Shown in pieces: positions 61,192 to 64,000 of a stretch of DNA of 64,000 nucleotides. The DNA comes from Hyphomicrobiales bacterium (lineage in GTDB: Bacteria; Pseudomonadota; Alphaproteobacteria; Rhizobiales; Rhizobiaceae), in the NCBI GenBank assembly GCA_900470805.1, contig UCCA01000021.1, positions 1 through 64,000 of the forward strand, read 5' to 3'. Under the pieces are notes generated by a model. That model was given only the letters and a program-made list of their open reading frames with translations, was not told where the DNA came from and searched no databases. The translations under genes and the position numbers were made by a program. How positions within the stretch are numbered: the stretch's first letter is position 1; every line of letters starts with the position of its first letter.

Positions 61192-62055
61192 TCAGACGTT
61201 GAAGCTGTCGTCGCTGCCGAAATCGGACTGGTCGTCGAAATTGTCGTCGCTGGTGTCGTAGTCGGCCTGCTGCAAACCCGCATCGTCGTTGTCGTCATTG
61301 CTATCGTCAGCAACCTGGCGTGTGTTGCCAGTATCATTGGCCGCATCGTTGCCGGCATCGCTGGATGCCTGCTGCTTGTCGCCGTCATTGTTGTAGTAGT
61401 TGTTGATAACCGTCTCTTCTGTCGGGGCGCTGGCCAGCGGATTGGCGCCGGTGGTAGAGCCGAGGCCGAGCGACGACATGTGGTTGCCGAAGATGCCGCT
61501 CAGCGAATTGGCGAGCAGCATGCCGCCGGCGACGCCAGCCGCGGTGCCGAGCGCGCCCTGCAGGAAGCTGCCACCGGCCGAAGGCGCTGGCATCTGCTGG
61601 CTCCACGGGCCTGCGGGTTGCTGCTGCGGCATGGCGCGGGGCGTGGTGTCGAAGCCCTGGTTCTGCTGGATCTGCTGGCGCGGGGCGGCGCCCCAAGGGC
61701 CGGAGGACGGGGCTGCCGGCGGTTCCTGAGGCGCGACCTGGGTGCGCGGCTGTGGCGGCTGGCTGCTGCCGAAGATCGAGCTCAGGAAACCACCGCCCTG
61801 TTCAGCCTGGTGGCTGTCGCTCTGCTCCGCCTCAAGCAGGCGGACCCGTTCTTCCAGCTGTTTGATATGATCGGCGGCGGCCTCGAGGCCCTTTTCCTGC
61901 ACGATCACGGCCTGCGCGAGATAATAGGCGGCGTAGGGCTGTTCGCGGGTGCTTTGGTCGACCAGGGCCTCGGCGTCGCGATCGCGCGGCGTGGCGGCGG
62001 CGCTGCGGACGCGGTCGAACAGGGATGTCAGGAGTTGGCGTTCTTCGGGTGACAT
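61192..62055 (-). CDS. DUF2076 domain protein
   Basis: 287 residues. N-terminal helical part with SPEERQLLTSLFDRVRSAA and DHIKQLEERVRLLEAEQSD (coiled-coil), a Pro/Gln-rich middle (PPQPRTQVAPQEPPAAP), a Gly-rich hydrophobic segment (FLQGALGTAAGVAGGMLLAN), and an acidic Asp/Asn-rich tail (DSNDDNDDAGLQQADYDTSDDN). This order matches DUF2076, thought to be periplasmic ligand-binding. No clear signal peptide is seen. ATG 62055 is set by AAGGAG 8 nt upstream. Confidence 0.88.
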   Translation of the reverse strand: MSPEERQLLTSLFDRVRSAAATPRDRDAEALVDQSTREQPYAAYYLAQAVIVQEKGLEAAADHIKQLEERVRLLEAEQSDSHQAEQGGGFLSSIFGSSQPPQPRTQVAPQEPPAAPSSGPWGAAPRQQIQQNQGFDTTPRAMPQQQPAGPWSQQMPAPSAGGSFLQGALGTAAGVAGGMLLANSLSGIFGNHMSSLGLGSTTGANPLASAPTEETVINNYYNNDGDKQQASSDAGNDAANDTGNTRQVADDSNDDNDDAGLQQADYDTSDDNFDDQSDFGSDDSFNV

Positions 62056-62270
62056 GCTCTGTCTCCTTGGTTGCAAGCTGGGCATCTGCCGTGAGACTGA
62101 CGTAGGAACGGATTGAGACTTTTCAAAGCCTCCGCACGTTACATTTCAGTAAGTCCTGATTGCTCTAACCATATCTTCACCCGTTCCGTGGCTTGTCTTT
62201 TTCTCGCATTGTTTTACGCATTGAGTCGCACTATGTGCGGGGAACCCGAATTTACGTGAGAGAGGTTCGA

Positions 62271-62855
62271 ATGAACGACGAAGACCAGGACGACAAGACG
62301 AAGGAACTGCCGCTCGGCAAGGAAACGGAGGCGAACCTTTTCAAGTCGCGTTCCATCTTCATCTATGGACCGATCAATCAGGAACTGGCGCAGAAGGTCT
62401 GCTCGCAGCTCGTGGCACTTGCCGCGGCCAGCGACGAGGACATCCGCATCTACGTCAACTCGCCCGGCGGCCACGTCGAATCCGGCGATTCGATCCACGA
62501 CATGATCAAGTTCATCAAGCCGAAGGTCTGGATGATCGGGACCGGCTGGGTCGCTTCCGCAGGTGCGCTGATTTTCGTCGCGGCACCGAAGGAACAGCGC
62601 CTTTGCCTGCCAAACACCCGTTTCCTGCTGCACCAGCCCTCCGGCGGCACGCGCGGCATGGCATCGGACATCGAGATCCAGGCACGCGAGATCATCAAGA
62701 TGAACGAGCGCCTGAACAAGATCATGGCCGAAGCCACCGGCCAACCCGTCGAGAAGATCGCCGCCGACACCGACCGCGACTACTGGCTGTCGGCCGAGGA
62801 AGCCAAGGCCTACGGTCTGGTATCGCGCATCGTGACGTCGCAGAGCGATATCTGA
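62271..62855 (+). CDS. clpP: ClpP-family serine protease subunit
   Basis: 194 residues. ClpP fold with the triad Ser96 (GWVASAGALIF), His121 (FLLHQPSGG) and Asp170 (DTDRDYWLS); the usual Ser-Met-Gly after the nucleophile is Ser-Ala-Gly, and the first strand region is short, marking a divergent paralog rather than the main ClpP. The acidic start MNDEDQDDKTKELPLGKE is distinctive. Partner ATPase (ClpX/ClpA) is not adjacent. ATG 62271 is preceded by GAGAGG; followed by a strong terminator, so it is monocistronic. Confidence 0.9.
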   Translation: MNDEDQDDKTKELPLGKETEANLFKSRSIFIYGPINQELAQKVCSQLVALAAASDEDIRIYVNSPGGHVESGDSIHDMIKFIKPKVWMIGTGWVASAGALIFVAAPKEQRLCLPNTRFLLHQPSGGTRGMASDIEIQAREIIKMNERLNKIMAEATGQPVEKIAADTDRDYWLSAEEAKAYGLVSRIVTSQSDI

Positions 62856-62867
62856 TCGTATGAGATG

Positions 62868-62911
62868 AAAGCGCCCTCGGCTGCCGAAAGGTGGGCGAGG
62901 GCGCTTTTTTT
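62868..62911 (+). terminator. Rho-independent terminator of clpP
   Basis: AAAGCGCCCTCG (62868-62879) pairs with CGAGGGCGCTTT (62896-62907) over 12 bp, followed by a U-run to 62911. Confidence 0.9.
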
Positions 62912-62932
62912 GTTTTGTGGGGAGCTAGTTGC

Positions 62933-63040
62933 CCTGATCCCGGCCTTGGGCCAGCCACGGCGCGTCTGCGCCGTGAAAGAGTCTCCTCGCCGCGCGGACG
63001 CGTGTCGGCTGGATTTCCGCCACAAGGGCGAGAATGAGGG
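62933..63040. repeat. Intergenic palindromic repeat, family B (copy 3)
   Basis: Contains CCAGCCACGGCGCGTCTGCG followed by CCGTGAAAGAGTC, then CCGCCACAAGGGCGAGAATG ending in AGGGAAG. Same order of modules as 24434-24594 but lacking the left CATGCCTGTGCCC end. It fills the gap between the clpP terminator and the BenE gene. Confidence 0.65.
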
Positions 63041-63085
63041 AAGTGGGTGTATCTGGCCTTGCGCCCCGCTTTGCGATACGGCTGC

Positions 63086-64000
63086 ATGACGCCATTTCCT
63101 CGCTCCGAGTCCCCCCGCATGCTCAAAGACTTTTCCGTCCAGGCCCTGTTCATGGGCGTCCTTACTGCTTTCGTCGGTTTTGCGAGTTCGTTCGCCGTCG
63201 TCCTGCACGGGTTGCAGACCGTCGGTGCCACCGAGGCGCAGGCGGCGTCGGGGTTGATGGCGTTGTCGATCTCGCTTGGGCTGTGTGCCATCGTGCTCAG
63301 TGTCTCGACGCGGTTGCCGATCAGCATGGCGTGGTCGACGCCGGGTGGGGCGTTGCTGGCCGCCACCGGCGTCGTCGAGGGCGGGTTCAATGCCGCCGTG
63401 GGGGCGTTTATCGTCTGCGCGCTGCTGATCGTCATTGCCGGGTTGTTCAAACCGCTTGGGCGCGCCGTTGCGGCCATTCCGGCGCCGCTTGCGAATGCGA
63501 TGCTGGCGGGCGTGCTGATCGGGTTGTGCTTCGCGCCGGTCAAGGCGGTCGGGTTCAATCCGCTGCTTGGGCTGCCTATCGTGCTCGCCTGGATTGTCGT
63601 TGGCGCTTTCAAGCGTCTATGGGCGGTGCCGGCCGCACTGGCGGCGTTCGTGCTGGTGGTGGTGTTCGGTGTCGATGTGCCTGAGGGGGCGCTGACGACG
63701 GTGCAGCACTCGCTGGTGCCGACCGTTGAATTCGTCATGCCTGTTTTCAACCTGCCTGCCTTCATCTCGATCGCGCTGCCGCTTTTCATCGTCACCATGG
63801 CCTCGCAGAATATTCCTGGGATCGCCGTGATGAAGGTCAACGGCTATGAGACCAAGCCCGGGTCGCTGTTTGCCTCCACCGGTTTCTTCTCGCTGCTGTC
63901 GGCGCCGTTCGGCGGCCATGCCGTCAATCTGGCGGCGATCACGGCGGCGATGTGCGCCGGGCCGGATGCGCATCCGGATCCGAAGCGGCGGTACTGGGCG
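63086..64000 (+). CDS. benE: BenE-family benzoate/H+ symporter-like transporter (partial, runs off window)
   Basis: 305 codons are open to the window end with no stop. Multi-helix protein: FSVQALFMGVLTAFVGFASS, MALSISLGLCAIVLSVSTRL, ISMAWSTPGGALLAATG (the STPGG motif of the BenE/nucleobase-type fold), PAPLANAMLAGVLIGLCFAP, ITIALPLFIV-like FISIALPLFIVTMASQNIPG and GGHAVNLAAITAAMCAG. This matches benzoate/aromatic-acid symporters; substrate is inferred. The start is ATG 63086 or 63119 (both in frame); neither has a strong ribosome site. About 90 residues are missing. Confidence 0.87.
   Translation, partial: MTPFPRSESPRMLKDFSVQALFMGVLTAFVGFASSFAVVLHGLQTVGATEAQAASGLMALSISLGLCAIVLSVSTRLPISMAWSTPGGALLAATGVVEGGFNAAVGAFIVCALLIVIAGLFKPLGRAVAAIPAPLANAMLAGVLIGLCFAPVKAVGFNPLLGLPIVLAWIVVGAFKRLWAVPAALAAFVLVVVFGVDVPEGALTTVQHSLVPTVEFVMPVFNLPAFISIALPLFIVTMASQNIPGIAVMKVNGYETKPGSLFASTGFFSLLSAPFGGHAVNLAAITAAMCAGPDAHPDPKRRYWA

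Noticed and set aside
62722..63840. Minus-strand frame rich in Ser/Thr/Ala opposite the end of clpP and the BenE gene
   Set aside because: The plus strand holds the transporter with clear membrane helices and the STPGG motif; the minus frame crosses a terminator and a repeat.
1..64000. Repeats as a CRISPR array
   Set aside because: Repeat copies are few, far apart and palindromic, with no regular spacer structure and no cas genes.

Overview
This 64 kb window reads as chromosomal DNA of a GC-rich alphaproteobacterium, most likely Rhizobiaceae (Rhizobium/Agrobacterium/Sinorhizobium relatives). The pointers are a bdhA-xdhA-xdhB cluster, a fused trpE(G) preceded by a short Trp leader peptide and attenuator, a choXWV choline importer whose binding-pocket residues match ChoX of Sinorhizobium meliloti, a BacA/SbmA transporter, a NolR-like ArsR regulator, and three families of short intergenic palindromic repeats of the kind common in rhizobia. 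No rRNA, tRNA, CRISPR array, transposase or prophage was found. Most of the window is ordinary housekeeping, transport and regulatory content; the few accessory-looking spots are small.

Layout. 0-5.2 kb (minus): 3-hydroxybutyrate dehydrogenase with a two-subunit xanthine-dehydrogenase-type molybdoenzyme. 5.5-8.2 kb: glycerol kinase and a membrane acyltransferase. 8.4-10.7 kb: a YCII protein, an ECF sigma factor with a long C-terminal extension, and an SRPBCC protein. 10.8-13.5 kb: a Phd/VapC toxin-antitoxin pair, a luciferase-like flavin oxidoreductase and a methionine aminopeptidase. 13.6-19.6 kb: PadR regulator with a divergent MFS exporter, bacA, a DnaB-core-like ATPase, an 0.8 kb stretch with no recognisable gene, and a polysaccharide deacetylase. 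19.7-24.3 kb: NnrU, a membrane-anchored TPR protein with the ribosome-assembly GTPase Der, an unknown small protein and an MFS transporter. 24.7-31.0 kb: a GT4 glycosyltransferase, an unusual lipoprotein/small helical protein pair of lower GC, KDG kinase, a small exported protein, an alpha-glucosidase and a HigBA-type toxin-antitoxin pair.

31.1-40.3 kb: adenine deaminase, an OhrR-type regulator divergent from an exported haloperoxidase-like hydrolase, a branched-chain amino acid binding protein, and the same-strand series choX-choW-choV-(HugZ-like PNPOx)-nolR-like. 40.5-46.9 kb: thymidine kinase, two proteins of unknown function, a LuxR-type regulator, UPF0114, and formate-tetrahydrofolate ligase. 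47.0-52.9 kb: an extensin-like protein, a TonB-dependent heme receptor preceded by a TGA-N9-TCA iron-type box, then trpL and trpE(G). 53.0-64.0 kb: a LacI regulator whose upstream region carries three operator-like palindromes shared with a divergent 63-residue protein of unknown function, a MarR/GNAT pair, small conserved unknowns, a start-less membrane-protein frame, an orphan terminator that probably ends a small RNA, a cation diffusion facilitator with queF, a GT25 glycosyltransferase, a DUF2076 protein, a ClpP paralog, and the 5' part of a BenE-type transporter running off the end.

The features least explained by known families are the LacI/63-aa/three-operator locus (53.0-54.4 kb), the lipoprotein pair (26.0-27.3 kb), the stand-alone DnaB-core ATPase (17.0-17.7 kb) and the putative small RNA at 58.6-58.74 kb. 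All functions come from reading the translated sequence and recalled family knowledge; no database search was possible.
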